Positions 1-8,947 are shown, counted from the stretch's first letter. The stretch: 64,000 nt of DNA from Natronococcus occultus SP4 (GCF_000328685.1 NC_019974.1:3587001-3651000); one strand, 5' to 3'. Numbers and translations are program-made. Notes: generated by a model from the letters alone, not told the origin.

Positions 1-58
1 GGAGGGTGACGTGATCAAGATCGTGAGTACGAATTGATAACGCAGAAGTCGTAGCGTG

Positions 59-199
59 TTACTCGTTTTTGAGCGCGTCGTAGATGTCTCGATTTGCGTC
101 CCGGTCAGCTGCTGCTACCCGCCGGACGAGTTCACCTCGGATATCCTCCATCACCTCATCGAGTGGAGTATCGGACTCTGAACCTTCCTCGGTCGCCAT
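59..199 (-). CDS. Small acidic hypothetical protein (46 aa)
   Basis: A short acidic polypeptide starting MATEEGSESDTPLDEVMEDI and predicted to be mostly helical. I chose the ATG at 199 because the upstream in-frame extension is basic and low-complexity and runs into the decayed GNAT gene. The acidic composition and G/C third positions suit a haloarchaeal gene. No family recognised and no function can be assigned. It follows the GNAT remnant on the same strand by 25 nt, so it may once have been co-transcribed with it. Confidence 0.45.
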   Translation of the reverse strand: MATEEGSESDTPLDEVMEDIRGELVRRVAAADRDANRDIYDALKNE

Positions 200-224
200 A
201 GTTGTTGTATCGTCCCGACTGCGG

Positions 225-521
225 TTACTCGTTCGGGTTCGACGAATCACCGGTCAGTTCGTCCAGCCCGTATTCGTAGTTCCGGGACAGGTGATGGCCG
301 TCGCGGATCGTGACGAAGCCGATTCGCTCGCCGTCGTGAACGACGAGACAGTTCGTGACGTTCTCGCTCTTGAGCTGGCCACGGTAGCCATCCTCGATGG
401 TTTCGTCGGTTGCGTCACGCCGAGGTCTTCAGATCGGCGCACTCCTCGGCTCCCTTCGCGAGGACGTCCCACCGTCGGCGAGCACTTCGAGGTCGTCCGC
501 GCTGGCTTGGACGAGCACCAT
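225..521 (-). pseudogene. Frameshifted, C-terminally truncated GNAT acetyltransferase
   Basis: Read from ATG 521 the product starts MVLVQASADDLEVLAD. The continuation WDVLAKGAEECADLKTSA lies in a second frame, and DETIEDGYRGQLKSENVTNC then LVVHDGERIGFVTIRDGHH in a third, ending at the stop at 225. Joined, these match the N-terminal half of a common haloarchaeal GNAT N-acetyltransferase (opening with a DDL..LVDRW segment, then LVVHDGE.IGFVT.R.G.H). Two single-base frameshifts lie near 473 and 418. The C-terminal half, with the acetyl-CoA-binding RGxGxG/A motif, is missing. The fragment is about 90 codons where the family has roughly 150-160. Inference: a dead gene. Confidence 0.75.
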
Positions 522-620
522 ACGGAACCTCCACAACGCTGTGGATGGGTGCGTTCAGCACGTGCTGGCGGCGGTGTGCAGGAGGGAATATCAAAATCAC
601 GAAAATAATATCTGGGAGCA

Positions 621-637
621 GTCTCTCGTCGAGAGAC
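621..637. promoter_or_regulatory. 17-nt perfect palindrome before the 643 gene
   Basis: GTCTCTCG-T-CGAGAGAC is perfectly dyad-symmetric and ends 5 nt before the ATG at 643. An AT-rich TATA-like stretch (gaaaataata, 601-610) lies 33-42 nt upstream of that ATG, so the palindrome would cover the transcription start. It could be a repressor operator or a short hairpin at the 5' end of the mRNA. No regulator is identified. Confidence 0.4.
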
Positions 638-642
638 GAGAG

Positions 643-1302
643 ATGCCCTCCAGTTCGAGCGACACCGACGTTCCGACGGCGATATCCGCGCTCGCCCGAC
701 GGTACCGACGGTTCGATCGGCTACTCAGTATCGCGCTTGCGGGAGTCGTCGTACTCGCTAGCATCGTCGTCGTCGCTGCTCTGTCGCTGCTTCCGTCAGT
801 TCTCGTCCTCGTGGTCCTGCTCTCGCTTCTCGGCGTTCCCGTCTTCAGCGTGAGTGGGACGATCACGCTCGTGACCGACGAGGACGCGGACGCAGTTCGT
901 CGTGACTTCGAGAGCACGACTCCGCCCGTCCTCGCGTTCCAGTGGGCGAGCGCAGACGAGATTCGTACGACACCGAACGGGACGGAGTACGACTTCTCGT
1001 CCCTGTTCGGCCTCCGGTCGATCACGATGGTGACCGAAGCCGACTCCGACGCCGATCGTAACGTGATCGAACTAGCCAGTCAGTCGGGCGGCCGAGAGTG
1101 GGGGACGTACACCGTCTCGATCGCTGATGACGGTGAATCGACGAGAGTCGACATCGAGCTAGAATCGGATCGACGGTTCGAACTGGCGCGACTCACGCAG
1201 CTGGTTGCCGCCTCGCGCTACCAGGACGAAATCTTGGCGGAGCAGGGATACACCGTGCGAGACCGGGACCGATCCGTATCGATCTCCGTGAACCGAGGGT
1301 AG
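643..1302 (+). CDS. Two-TM membrane protein, haloarchaeal hypothetical (219 aa)
   Basis: Start at ATG 643, which follows a TATA-like box and a palindrome; the longer in-frame extension is antisense to the GNAT remnant and is not credible. Residues about 27-49 and 51-72 are very hydrophobic and form a hairpin of two membrane segments. The remaining ~145 residues are polar and acidic, with an alternating beta-like pattern (TVSIADDGESTRVDIELESD), and probably form a cytoplasmic or extracellular domain. I do not recognise the family. No enzymatic motif is visible. Confidence 0.7.
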   Translation: MPSSSSDTDVPTAISALARRYRRFDRLLSIALAGVVVLASIVVVAALSLLPSVLVLVVLLSLLGVPVFSVSGTITLVTDEDADAVRRDFESTTPPVLAFQWASADEIRTTPNGTEYDFSSLFGLRSITMVTEADSDADRNVIELASQSGGREWGTYTVSIADDGESTRVDIELESDRRFELARLTQLVAASRYQDEILAEQGYTVRDRDRSVSISVNRG

Positions 1303-1450
1303 TCGAGGACGAAGCAGGGACGTTCGATCCTCGACTATCGGTCCCCGCCACAGCGGGCGGTGTCCTCGCAGCTCGAGCCGAGTCTCCCGTAGTGCCCGTA
1401 CTGACTGACCGTTCAGGTTATACCGCTCGGGGCCGTACCGCCGGGTGACA

Positions 1451-1717
1451 ATGGAAGGGGCCAATCCGGATCTGATGGAGGACATCGACCACGCTCGCAC
1501 GGACATCCCCACGCATCTGTGGGGGGCGATCATCTCGGCTATCGTCTCGCTGCTGATCCCGATCGTCGGCGTCGTCGCGGTCTACAGCGGGTACAGAGTG
1601 TCAGAAGTGATGTCACGGCGCTGGTTCGGGCTGCTCTTCGCCGCCGTCGGCGGCGCGATGGCCGCGTTCTGGCTGCTCGGACTCGTTCTCTGGCAGCTGG
1701 GCTATCTCGGCGTCTGA
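1451..1717 (+). CDS. Small two-TM membrane protein (88 aa)
   Basis: Starts at ATG 1451 (a GTG at 1445 is an alternative). After an acidic N-terminus of ~20 residues come two hydrophobic helices, about residues 23-46 (WGAIISAIVSLLIPIVGVVA) and 60-85 (FGLLFAAVGGAMAAFWLLGL), separated by a basic SRR loop. This is a short integral membrane protein with no recognised domain. It stands alone between the 643 gene and the convergent LysE gene. Confidence 0.65.
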   Translation: MEGANPDLMEDIDHARTDIPTHLWGAIISAIVSLLIPIVGVVAVYSGYRVSEVMSRRWFGLLFAAVGGAMAAFWLLGLVLWQLGYLGV

Positions 1718-1789
1718 GCTGTCGCATCGATCGCTCGAACGACTGCCTCTCGGATGCCCGTGTCTCGGGTTCGCGATCCGACGTCCTCG

Positions 1790-2434
1790 TCAGCCGACGC
1801 TCCCGACGAACAGCCGCACCCCGAGCCCGATCAGTACGAGCCCGGAGAGCCACCGAACGCCGCTCGCGATCCGCGGCCGGGTGAGCAACAGGCGACGCAC
1901 GCCACTCGAAGCGACCGCGACCGTCCCCAGATACCCCATCGTGAGCGCGGCGTAGATCGCTCCGAGCGCCGAGAGCTGGACGGGGACGTGGGCGCTGCCG
2001 TCGACGAACTGCGGGAGGAAGGCCAGGAAAAACAGCGCGACCTGGGGATTTGCGACGTTGACGATCACGGCTTCCCGGAACGGACTGCCGTCGCCCGCGG
2101 GGCCGTCGTCGTCCGCGAACAGTTCGGTCTCGCGGATCGTGCGGACGCCCAGGTAGAGCAGATAGGCCGCACCGACGTAGGTAACGGCGGCGAACGCGAG
2201 CTCGGAGGCCCGGAAGATCGCTGCGAGTCCCACGGCCGCAGCGAGGGTGTGGACGAGGACGCCGACGCTGATCCCCGCCGCCGAGGCCAGCCCGCTCTCG
2301 CGGCCGTCGCCGACGCTGCGGGTCAGCACGTAGACGGTGTCGGGGCCGGGCGAGAGGATCATCGCACCCGCTGCCAGGAGGTAGACGGCGAGCAGCGTCG
2401 GATCGAGCAGGACGGTACGAAGCGCCTCGAGCAT
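1790..2434 (-). CDS. LysE/RhtB family amino-acid exporter
   Basis: A 214-residue protein with about six hydrophobic segments, the size and profile of LysE/RhtB exporters. The N-terminal signature is visible as LLAAGAMILSPGPDTVYVLT, where SPGPD is the family hallmark. A second conserved stretch, VIVNVANPQVALFFLAFLPQ, carries the NP..ALFFLA...QF pattern. The family exports amino acids or derivatives across the cytoplasmic membrane; the substrate cannot be told from sequence. It starts 6 nt after the stop of the UbiA gene and is probably its operon partner. Confidence 0.88.
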   Translation of the reverse strand: MLEALRTVLLDPTLLAVYLLAAGAMILSPGPDTVYVLTRSVGDGRESGLASAAGISVGVLVHTLAAAVGLAAIFRASELAFAAVTYVGAAYLLYLGVRTIRETELFADDDGPAGDGSPFREAVIVNVANPQVALFFLAFLPQFVDGSAHVPVQLSALGAIYAALTMGYLGTVAVASSGVRRLLLTRPRIASGVRWLSGLVLIGLGVRLFVGSVG

Positions 2435-2440
2435 TGGGTT

Positions 2441-3301
2441 TCAGCCGAGTCGGGCCAGCGGTTCGAACCAGACGGCCGCGACCAGGACAGCCAGAAAGAC
2501 GTACGACCCCCGGATAAGTAGCATGGTCGCGAGTTTCGGGGGCGCCCGCCGGGCGACGGCAGCGACGACGGCAAAGGCGAGCGCGGCCACCACCGCCCCG
2601 GGCGGGAAGACTCCAACGGCGGCGAGGACGACGACAACGAGCAGGGCGGCGACCATGAGCCCGTAGGCCACGGCATCGGCACGCTCCGGGCCGACGGCGA
2701 CGGCGACGGTGCGCTTGCGTATCGACCGGTCGTAGTCGTAGTCCGTGGCGTCGTCGATCACCTTGATCCCCGAGAGCAACGCGAGAAAGACGACCGCGAA
2801 GCCGACGGGAACGGCCGCGAACGCCTCCGCCTGGACGTAGAACCCCCCGAGGACCGAGAGCGCGATCCCCAGCGGGTAGCCCGTCGTCGCCGTCACCGGG
2901 TTCATGTCGAGCTGGGGGGCGTGGTAGTAGGCGATCAGCCACGTCGGGAGGGTAAGCGCGGCGGCGACCCAGTCGACCAGGACGAACAGCGCGAGCGAAC
3001 AGGCGACGAACGCCGTCGTCGAGGCCACCAGCCCGAGCCGACAGCCCTGCTCGGTCAGCGGGTGGTCGTCGTCCTCGCCGCGCAGGTAGAAGTCGACGTA
3101 GCCGTCCTTGACGTGGGCCGTGTACACCGCGGCGAACATCGCGAGGACGTGCAGCGTCGCGACTCCCGGTTCGAACGTTCCGGCGAGCACCGCGCCGAAC
3201 AGCGAGGCGGCGAGTGGCGGGAGCATGAACACGGGATGGACCTGTGACCCGAAGGCGCGAGCCGTCGCCCCGACGCCGGACCCGTGTCTCGCGAGGGACA
3301 T
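2441..3301 (-). CDS. UbiA family prenyltransferase
   Basis: A 286-residue polytopic membrane protein of the UbiA superfamily, which moves prenyl chains onto aromatic or glycerol-phosphate acceptors. The second Asp-rich motif is clear (DDATDYDYDRSIRKRT, about residues 181-196). The first is present in modified form (KDGYVDFYLRGEDDDHPLT) where classic UbiA has NDxxDxxxD. Haloarchaea use such enzymes for archaeal lipid or menaquinone synthesis; which one applies here is not evident. It is first gene of a two-gene operon with the LysE exporter and diverges from the ThDP enzyme; a TATA-like gtaaaata lies upstream near 3325. Confidence 0.85.
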   Translation of the reverse strand: MSLARHGSGVGATARAFGSQVHPVFMLPPLAASLFGAVLAGTFEPGVATLHVLAMFAAVYTAHVKDGYVDFYLRGEDDDHPLTEQGCRLGLVASTTAFVACSLALFVLVDWVAAALTLPTWLIAYYHAPQLDMNPVTATTGYPLGIALSVLGGFYVQAEAFAAVPVGFAVVFLALLSGIKVIDDATDYDYDRSIRKRTVAVAVGPERADAVAYGLMVAALLVVVVLAAVGVFPPGAVVAALAFAVVAAVARRAPPKLATMLLIRGSYVFLAVLVAAVWFEPLARLG

Positions 3302-3467
3302 GGTTCGGGTGACGACGGACCGACGTAAAATACCGCGGGTAGCGGGGAGTTTGGATGGCTCTCGCCGGCGACGAACGACCGCGCCTCACTCGCCGAGAAG
3401 CGACGCCCCCAACGCGGGCGGCGCTGCCGGGGGCACCTTCATGATCGATCACGTTCCAGGGAGGAGT

Positions 3468-5159
3468 ATGAGCGACGAGTACACCGGCGCCGATCTCTTC
3501 GTCGACGCCCTCGAATCCTACGGGGTCGATTACGTCTTCGGCAACCCCGGGACGACGGAGCTGCCGATCGTCGACGCGATCGGAGCGAGCGGGCTGGAGT
3601 ACGTCCTCGGGCTCCACGAGGACGTCGCGGTCGGGATGGCCTCGGGGTACGCCCAGACCCGACGCTACCACGCCCACCACGACGAGTCGATCACCCCAGT
3701 CGGGGTGGCGAACCTCCACATCGCGCCCGGACTCGCACACGGGTTGGGCAACCTCTACGCCGCCACAATCGCCGGCGCACCGGTGGTCGTCACGGCGGGC
3801 AACCACAGCACCGACTTCCGCCACGAGGAGCCGATCCTGTCGGGCGATCTGGTGGAGATGGCCACGGAGTTCTGCAAGTGGTCCGACGAGGTAAGAGACG
3901 TCGCGGCGCTGCCGACGATGCTGCGACGAGCGTTCCGGGTCGCGCTGACGCCGCCGACCGGACCCGTCTTCCTCGCCTTGCCCCTCGACGTCGCGCTCGC
4001 GGAGACCGACGGCGAGCCCGAGCGGCTCGGGTCGATCCCCAACGCTGGAAGCGGTGATCCGGGCCAGCTCGAGCGCGCGGCCGACCTGCTCGCCGAGGCC
4101 GACGAGCCCGTGTTAGTCGTCGGCGACGGAATTGCTCGCTCTGGCGCCGACGCCGTCGCGGCCGCGGTCGAGCTCGCCGAGGCGACGGGGGCCCGGGTTC
4201 ACGGCGAGATCCTCTCGGCCGAGGTCGACTTCCCGACCGACCACGAGCAGTGGGTCTCCTCCATCCCGCCCGACGAGGACCTCGCGGCGACCGCGATGGA
4301 CACCGACACGCTGGCGTTCGTCGGCTGTTCGACGAACACCACCCTGACCCGCCACGAGGACGCGCTGGTCGACCCCGAGACGACCTGCATCCACGTCGGC
4401 GACGACCCCTGGCAGCTGGGCAAGAACCAGCCCGCAGACGCCGCCGTCGTCGGCGACCCGGGGCTGGCGATGGAGGGGATCACCGAACGCGTGCGAAAAC
4501 GGATCTCCGAGGACGTCCTCGAGGAACGGCTCGAGCGAGTGCGGACGGTCACGGAGGCGGTCCAGGCTCGAACGGCCGAGATCGGCGAGGGGAAGGCGAC
4601 CGACGATCCGCGCGCCTCGAAGGCCCGACTGGTCGAGGCGATGCACGACGTCGCGGGCGACGCCTACGTCGTCGACGAGGGGATCACGGCGAAGTACGCG
4701 ATGCTCGAGCGCTGGGATCTCGCACCGGAGCAGTACATCTCGAACAAGGGCGGCGGACTCGGCTACGGGCTCCCCGCCTCCGTGGGTGCGGCGCTGGCCG
4801 AGAGCCAGCGCGCCGAGCCCCGCGACGTGATCGGCTTTATCGGCGACGGCTCCTACCTCTACTACCCTAACGCCGTCTACAGCGCGGCCCGGTACGACCT
4901 CGATCTCACCGTCGTCGTTCCCGACAACCGCAACTACCGGATCCTGAAGGACAACACGCTCAAAATTATGGGCGGCGAGGAAGCGGACTACGACTTTACC
5001 GGGATGGAGTTCGATCCCCCGGTCGACATCCCCAAAAACGCCGAGAGCCACGGCGCCCGCGGCCACCTCGTCGAGACGCCCGACGAGATCGAGGACGTCC
5101 TCGCGGACGCGCTCGATCGCGAGGGGCCCGACGTGATCGACGTGCTGGTCCACGACTGA
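3468..5159 (+). CDS. Thiamine diphosphate-dependent enzyme (acetolactate synthase / benzoylformate decarboxylase type)
   Basis: The 563-residue protein has the three-domain layout of the acetohydroxyacid synthase superfamily. The Pyr domain carries FGNPGTTELPI and the activating Glu (LHEDVAVGMA, E51). The PP domain has NKGGGLGYGLPASVGAALAE and the ThDP/Mg motif GDGSYLYYPN (residues 459-468), with the downstream PDNRNY completing it. I chose ATG 3468 because a GGAGG-type site (gggaggag) sits just upstream and the longer ORF overlaps the divergent UbiA gene. Substrate unknown: the GNPGTTELP start resembles benzoylformate decarboxylases and sulfopyruvate-type enzymes as well as IlvB. Confidence 0.85.
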   Translation: MSDEYTGADLFVDALESYGVDYVFGNPGTTELPIVDAIGASGLEYVLGLHEDVAVGMASGYAQTRRYHAHHDESITPVGVANLHIAPGLAHGLGNLYAATIAGAPVVVTAGNHSTDFRHEEPILSGDLVEMATEFCKWSDEVRDVAALPTMLRRAFRVALTPPTGPVFLALPLDVALAETDGEPERLGSIPNAGSGDPGQLERAADLLAEADEPVLVVGDGIARSGADAVAAAVELAEATGARVHGEILSAEVDFPTDHEQWVSSIPPDEDLAATAMDTDTLAFVGCSTNTTLTRHEDALVDPETTCIHVGDDPWQLGKNQPADAAVVGDPGLAMEGITERVRKRISEDVLEERLERVRTVTEAVQARTAEIGEGKATDDPRASKARLVEAMHDVAGDAYVVDEGITAKYAMLERWDLAPEQYISNKGGGLGYGLPASVGAALAESQRAEPRDVIGFIGDGSYLYYPNAVYSAARYDLDLTVVVPDNRNYRILKDNTLKIMGGEEADYDFTGMEFDPPVDIPKNAESHGARGHLVETPDEIEDVLADALDREGPDVIDVLVHD

Positions 5160-5162
5160 CGG

Positions 5163-5546
5163 GTGACCGATCGCTCGTCGTCCTCGAAGGTGGAGCTGTC
5201 TCGGTTCGGGACAACGATGACGGTGTTCGGGCCCGTCCGGTCGCCCGTGACCGACGTGTCTGACGATCGCTCCGACGGGTCGTTCGAGGAGCGCCTCGAG
5301 GCGCTTCGTGACCATCTCGAGGCGACCGCGGAGCTGCCGATCGATCCGCGGACGAACCGCTGGCTCGGCGAGGCCGAGGCCGTCGCCCGGGACGCGACCG
5401 CGGACGATATCGATCCGGAGACGGCCCGAAAACGCGTGCGACAGGTCCAGCGGCTGCTGTCCGAGGCCGACGACCCCGACCACGAGGACGCGGTCGCCCA
5501 CCTCGAGGCGGCCCGCGAGCTGTGTGCGGACGTGCTGTCGTCGTGA
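5163..5546 (+). CDS. Small haloarchaeal helical protein (127 aa or shorter)
   Basis: The C-terminal ~95 residues (SFEERLEALRDHLEATAELP onward, with NRWLGEAEAVARDA and RKRVRQVQRLLSEAD) are acidic, amphipathic and look like a conserved haloarchaeal DUF of helical hairpins. The start is uncertain: GTG 5163, ATG 5217 and GTG 5247 are all in frame. The first ~28 residues are less protein-like, so 5247 is quite possible. It lies 3 nt after the ThDP enzyme stop and may be translated with it. No function is known. Confidence 0.6.
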   Translation: MTDRSSSSKVELSRFGTTMTVFGPVRSPVTDVSDDRSDGSFEERLEALRDHLEATAELPIDPRTNRWLGEAEAVARDATADDIDPETARKRVRQVQRLLSEADDPDHEDAVAHLEAARELCADVLSS

Positions 5547-5591
5547 CCGACGCGAGCGGTGACGCTCCCGGCCGTGCACCGGCACCGCCGC

Positions 5592-6938
5592 TCACGACGG
5601 CTCGTGGGGCCAGGAGTGGATCTCGTCGTCGTCGCCGGGACGGACGGGGCCGTCGAGCAGCGGATCGTCGGTGGCGTCCATCCACTCGTACAGTTGCCGG
5701 GACAGATCGGCGCGGGCCTCCCGGTAGCGCGGCTCGAGGGCCACGTTCTCGTCCTCCTGGGGCGCGTTGCGGAGGTCGTACAGCTCCTCGTACGGGCGGT
5801 ACGGGACGGCGTAGGTTTCGCGGACCTCGCGGCCGGCCTCGCTGGCGAAGATGTCCTTCGTGAGATACGCTTTCGGCAGGTGCCAGAAGTTTCGGACGTA
5901 CTTGTACCGATCCGTACGGATCGCCCGAACTGGGTTGTACGTGTCGTGCCAGGTCATCTCGGCGAACACCCGTTCGCGGGGCTCGTACTCGTCGTCGGTC
6001 AACAGCGGGAGGAAGCTCCGGCCGTCGAGACGGTCCGGCACGTCGACGTCGAGGTACTCGAGCAGCGTCGGGAGGACGTCGACGTTGCTGACGAGCTCCT
6101 CGGAGCGCCGCCCCTCCGGAACGCCGGGACCGCGAAGCGCCAGCACCGCCTCGATCCCGGGGTCGTAACAGCTCCCCTTCGCGAGGGGAAAGGCGATCCC
6201 GTGTTCGGTCGTGAAGATCACGAGCGTCTCGTCGGCGAGGTCCGCGTCCTCGAGCGCCGAGAGGACCGTTTCGACGCCGTCGTCGATCGCCCGAACCATG
6301 CCGCGCATCTCCGCCAGATCCCGCCTGATCCCCCGTCGGTCGGGGAGGTAGGTCAGCGGCCGCACCTCGTCGGGGTCGTCCGTCTCGTAGTGGTCGGCGT
6401 CGAAGCCGAACCGTCCGGTCTCCTCCTCGACCCGGTGGCACTCGAAGAAGCCGATCGAGGCGAAAAACGGCTCCTCGAACGCCTCCCGCTCGAAAAACGA
6501 GGCGACGACCGAGGAGACGGTTCGCGCCCGGTTCGCCTGGTGAACCGCCGGAGAGACGCCCGGGTACAGATTGCCTTCCGAGTGGATGTGGTCGTACCGG
6601 AGCTTGTCCGTGTCCTGTGTGATGTGTTGCAGGCCGAACAGGTGGGTCTCGTAGCCGACGTCGCTGAGGTAGTGCGGGAGGATCCGTTCGTCGTCGCCGA
6701 GCTCCCAGTTCGCGTGTGCCAGCCCCATGAGCCCGTTGACGTGTGGGTACCGGCCCGTCATGAGACTGCCCCGGCTCGGCGTGCACTGGGGCGCCGTCAC
6801 GAAGTGGTTCTCGAACAGCGTGCCCTCGGCTGCGAGCCGGTCGATCGCCGGCGTCTCGACGTCGACCCCGTAACAGCCGAGGTATCGGCCGAGGTCGTGA
6901 CAGTGAATCAGGAGCACGTTCGGTCGGGTCCCGCTCAT
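5592..6938 (-). CDS. Sulfatase (alkaline-phosphatase superfamily)
   Basis: 448 residues. Type I sulfatase signature TAPQCTPSRGSLMTGRYPHV: Cys52 in C-T-P-S-R is the residue normally oxidised to formylglycine. Metal-binding motifs follow (NVLLIHCHDLGRYLGCYG at the N-terminus, FTTEHGIAFPLAKGSCYDPG near residue 240). It hydrolyses sulfate esters, or possibly phosphonate or choline-type esters. No signal peptide is visible, so it is probably cytoplasmic. No formylglycine-generating enzyme is in the window. It diverges from the F420 oxidoreductase gene. Confidence 0.88.
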   Translation of the reverse strand: MSGTRPNVLLIHCHDLGRYLGCYGVDVETPAIDRLAAEGTLFENHFVTAPQCTPSRGSLMTGRYPHVNGLMGLAHANWELGDDERILPHYLSDVGYETHLFGLQHITQDTDKLRYDHIHSEGNLYPGVSPAVHQANRARTVSSVVASFFEREAFEEPFFASIGFFECHRVEEETGRFGFDADHYETDDPDEVRPLTYLPDRRGIRRDLAEMRGMVRAIDDGVETVLSALEDADLADETLVIFTTEHGIAFPLAKGSCYDPGIEAVLALRGPGVPEGRRSEELVSNVDVLPTLLEYLDVDVPDRLDGRSFLPLLTDDEYEPRERVFAEMTWHDTYNPVRAIRTDRYKYVRNFWHLPKAYLTKDIFASEAGREVRETYAVPYRPYEELYDLRNAPQEDENVALEPRYREARADLSRQLYEWMDATDDPLLDGPVRPGDDDEIHSWPHEPS

Positions 6939-7084
6939 GAGGACGACGGTACCACGACCCGCAGGATAAGTATGCGATGGCTACGGCCCCGGAGATCGAA
7001 CCGACCGACCGGACCGTTAAGCCAATAGGTAACGCGGTCGGTGGTGACAGGTATGCAACGAGGACGACCGCGGAGGCGAGCGAC

Positions 7085-8092
7085 GTGAACGCACAGCTGG
7101 ATCTGCTCGTTCGGCTCGGCGACTACGATCGGCCACAGGACGTCGCCGACCGCGCCGTCAGGGCCGAGGAGCTCGGGTTCGACCGGATCACGACGGGCGA
7201 GACGACGGGCTGGAACATCGTCCCGGCGCTGACGCTGATCGCCGACCGAACCGACGAGCTCGGGATCTCGAACGACGTCGTCTCCCCGTTCGGGCGATCG
7301 CCGGCGCTGCTGGCCCAGACCGCGCTGGCGCTGCACGACGCCTCCGGGGGGCGATACCGGCTCGGTCTCGGTCCGAGCTCGCCCGCGATCACCGAACGCT
7401 GGCACGGCGAGTCGTTCGACCGTCCGCTGCGGCGTACTCGGGAGGCCATCGAGATTGTCAGGGCAATCTACGAGGACGGCACCCCCGCCTACGAGGGCGA
7501 TATCTTCGAGATCGCCGGGCTCAACTACGAGCGCGAACTCCCCGAGCGTCCGCCCCCGATCGACGTCGCCACCCTGGGACCGACGGCCACCGAGATGGCG
7601 GGGCGGTTCGGCGACGGCTGGGCACCCCAGCTGTTCACGGCGTCGGGCCTGGCGGATCGACTCGAGGACCTCCACCGCGGTGCCGAGCTGGCCGACAGGG
7701 ATCCCGACGAGCTGCGCGTGAGCCCGATCGTCCGCGGAATCGCCTCCGAAGACCGCGAGCAGGCCCGCGAGCGCGCCCGCAAGACCGTCGCCTTCATGCT
7801 CGGCGCCTACGGCCCCTACTACGGCGACTCCGTGGCCGAGCAGGGCTACCCCGATGTCGTCGCCGACGTTCGCGACGCCTGGGCGGATCGGGACACGGAC
7901 GCGATGGCCGCACGGCTTCCCGACGACGTCCTCGACGAGCTGGCGCCCGCGGGAACGCCCGACGAGGTTCGCGAGTGGGTCCGGGAGTACGCCGCGATCG
8001 ACGGCGTCGACGCCGTCCGGTTCGGGTTCGTCGACGGGATGGACGATGCCGAAAAGGAGACGACGATGGCAGCGCTCGCCGAGCTACGCTAG
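7085..8092 (+). CDS. LLM class F420-dependent oxidoreductase (TIGR04024-like)
   Basis: 335 residues from GTG 7085 (MNAQLDLLVRLGDYDRP). It is a luciferase-like TIM barrel with typical segments GRYRLGLGPSSPAITERWHG and FDRPLRRTREAIEIVRA, and FGDGWAPQLFTA. It resembles the haloarchaeal TIGR04024 group, which is expected to use coenzyme F420; the natural substrate is unknown. The in-frame ATG at 6977 would add 36 residues with no domain similarity, so I prefer the GTG. The last 9 nt overlap the end of the convergent methyltransferase gene. Confidence 0.8.
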   Translation: MNAQLDLLVRLGDYDRPQDVADRAVRAEELGFDRITTGETTGWNIVPALTLIADRTDELGISNDVVSPFGRSPALLAQTALALHDASGGRYRLGLGPSSPAITERWHGESFDRPLRRTREAIEIVRAIYEDGTPAYEGDIFEIAGLNYERELPERPPPIDVATLGPTATEMAGRFGDGWAPQLFTASGLADRLEDLHRGAELADRDPDELRVSPIVRGIASEDREQARERARKTVAFMLGAYGPYYGDSVAEQGYPDVVADVRDAWADRDTDAMAARLPDDVLDELAPAGTPDEVREWVREYAAIDGVDAVRFGFVDGMDDAEKETTMAALAELR

Positions 8093-8947
8093 TTCGGCCC
8101 GCAGCGAGACGCTCCCGACGCCGTACTGCTGACAGACGCTGCGTGCCCGGGTCGAGACGAACTCGTACCAGGGGTTCTCCCTGATCCGGACGTTCCGAAA
8201 GCCCGCCGACGCGAGGACGTCGGGGACGGTAGCGAGCTCCATCGCACCCCCGATCCCGATCGCGCGCAGCTCCGGGTCTCGCCGGAGCTGGGCCGGCAGG
8301 CGACGCTCACAGACCAGCTCGGAGATCGCCAGGCGCCCACCGGACGCCAGGACGCGACTCGCCTCCGCGAGGACGCGCTCGGGGTGAGCAGCGAGGACGA
8401 GCGTCCCGTTCGAGAGGACGACGTCGACCGCGCCGTCGGCAAGCGGGAGCGCCTCGATCGTCCCCCGCTGGAACGTGGCGTTCGTCACGCCCGCGTCCTC
8501 GCGGAGCCGTCGGGCTCGAGTCAGCTGCGCTTCGACGCGTTCGACGCCGAGCGCGCGTCCGCGGTCGCCGACCCTGAGCGCGGCGACGAACGCGTCCGTT
8601 CCGGAGCCGCTACCGAGATCGAGAACGGCGTCCCCGGCACCGAGTCCGGCCAGATCGTGGTGGTAGCCGACGCCGGTAAACGAGCGGAGGACGGTCTCCG
8701 GAACCCGTTCGAGGTCGGCGGGCGGGTAGCCGAGCCGCGAGGCCAGCTCGCGGCCCGTCTCGAAGTGGGTCACCTCCGTCGGCGTCGCCGCGACCGTCCG
8801 GTAGACGCCGTCGACTGCACGCTGCAACTCCCGTCCGTCGAGCGCGGTCGCCGTCGGTACGGGGCTCGCTCCGCGGTGATCGGTCAGTCCGCGGGCGAGC
8901 CGTCGGTCGCGATCGGCGGTGTTCGTGAGACGTTCGTGGTCACGCAT
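8084..8947 (-). CDS. Class I SAM-dependent methyltransferase
   Basis: 287 residues from ATG 8947. Motif I is clear (AVLDLGSGSGTDAFVAALRV, roughly residues 106-125). It is followed by the acidic loop (ALGVERVE), motif post-I (GTIEALPLADGAVDVVLSNG) and motif III (VLASGGRLAISELV). The pre-domain helix FETGRELASRLGYPP and overall plan resemble arsenite methyltransferase-like and ubiquinone-type C-methyltransferases. The paired cysteines needed for arsenic methylation are not evident, so arsM is not assigned. The far upstream ORF extension is low-complexity and excluded. Confidence 0.8.
   Translation of the reverse strand: MRDHERLTNTADRDRRLARGLTDHRGASPVPTATALDGRELQRAVDGVYRTVAATPTEVTHFETGRELASRLGYPPADLERVPETVLRSFTGVGYHHDLAGLGAGDAVLDLGSGSGTDAFVAALRVGDRGRALGVERVEAQLTRARRLREDAGVTNATFQRGTIEALPLADGAVDVVLSNGTLVLAAHPERVLAEASRVLASGGRLAISELVCERRLPAQLRRDPELRAIGIGGAMELATVPDVLASAGFRNVRIRENPWYEFVSTRARSVCQQYGVGSVSLRAELA

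Noticed and set aside
1539-3824. Long minus-strand open frame over the LysE, UbiA and ThDP region
   Set aside because: Arginine-rich translation with no domain; the LysE and UbiA genes on the same strand in other frames have clear motifs.
8084-8092. Nine-nt overlap of the F420 oxidoreductase and methyltransferase stops as a sign of a sequencing error
   Set aside because: Both reading frames remain well supported to their stops; tail-to-tail overlaps of this size recur in this window (16019-16037, 23877-23892).
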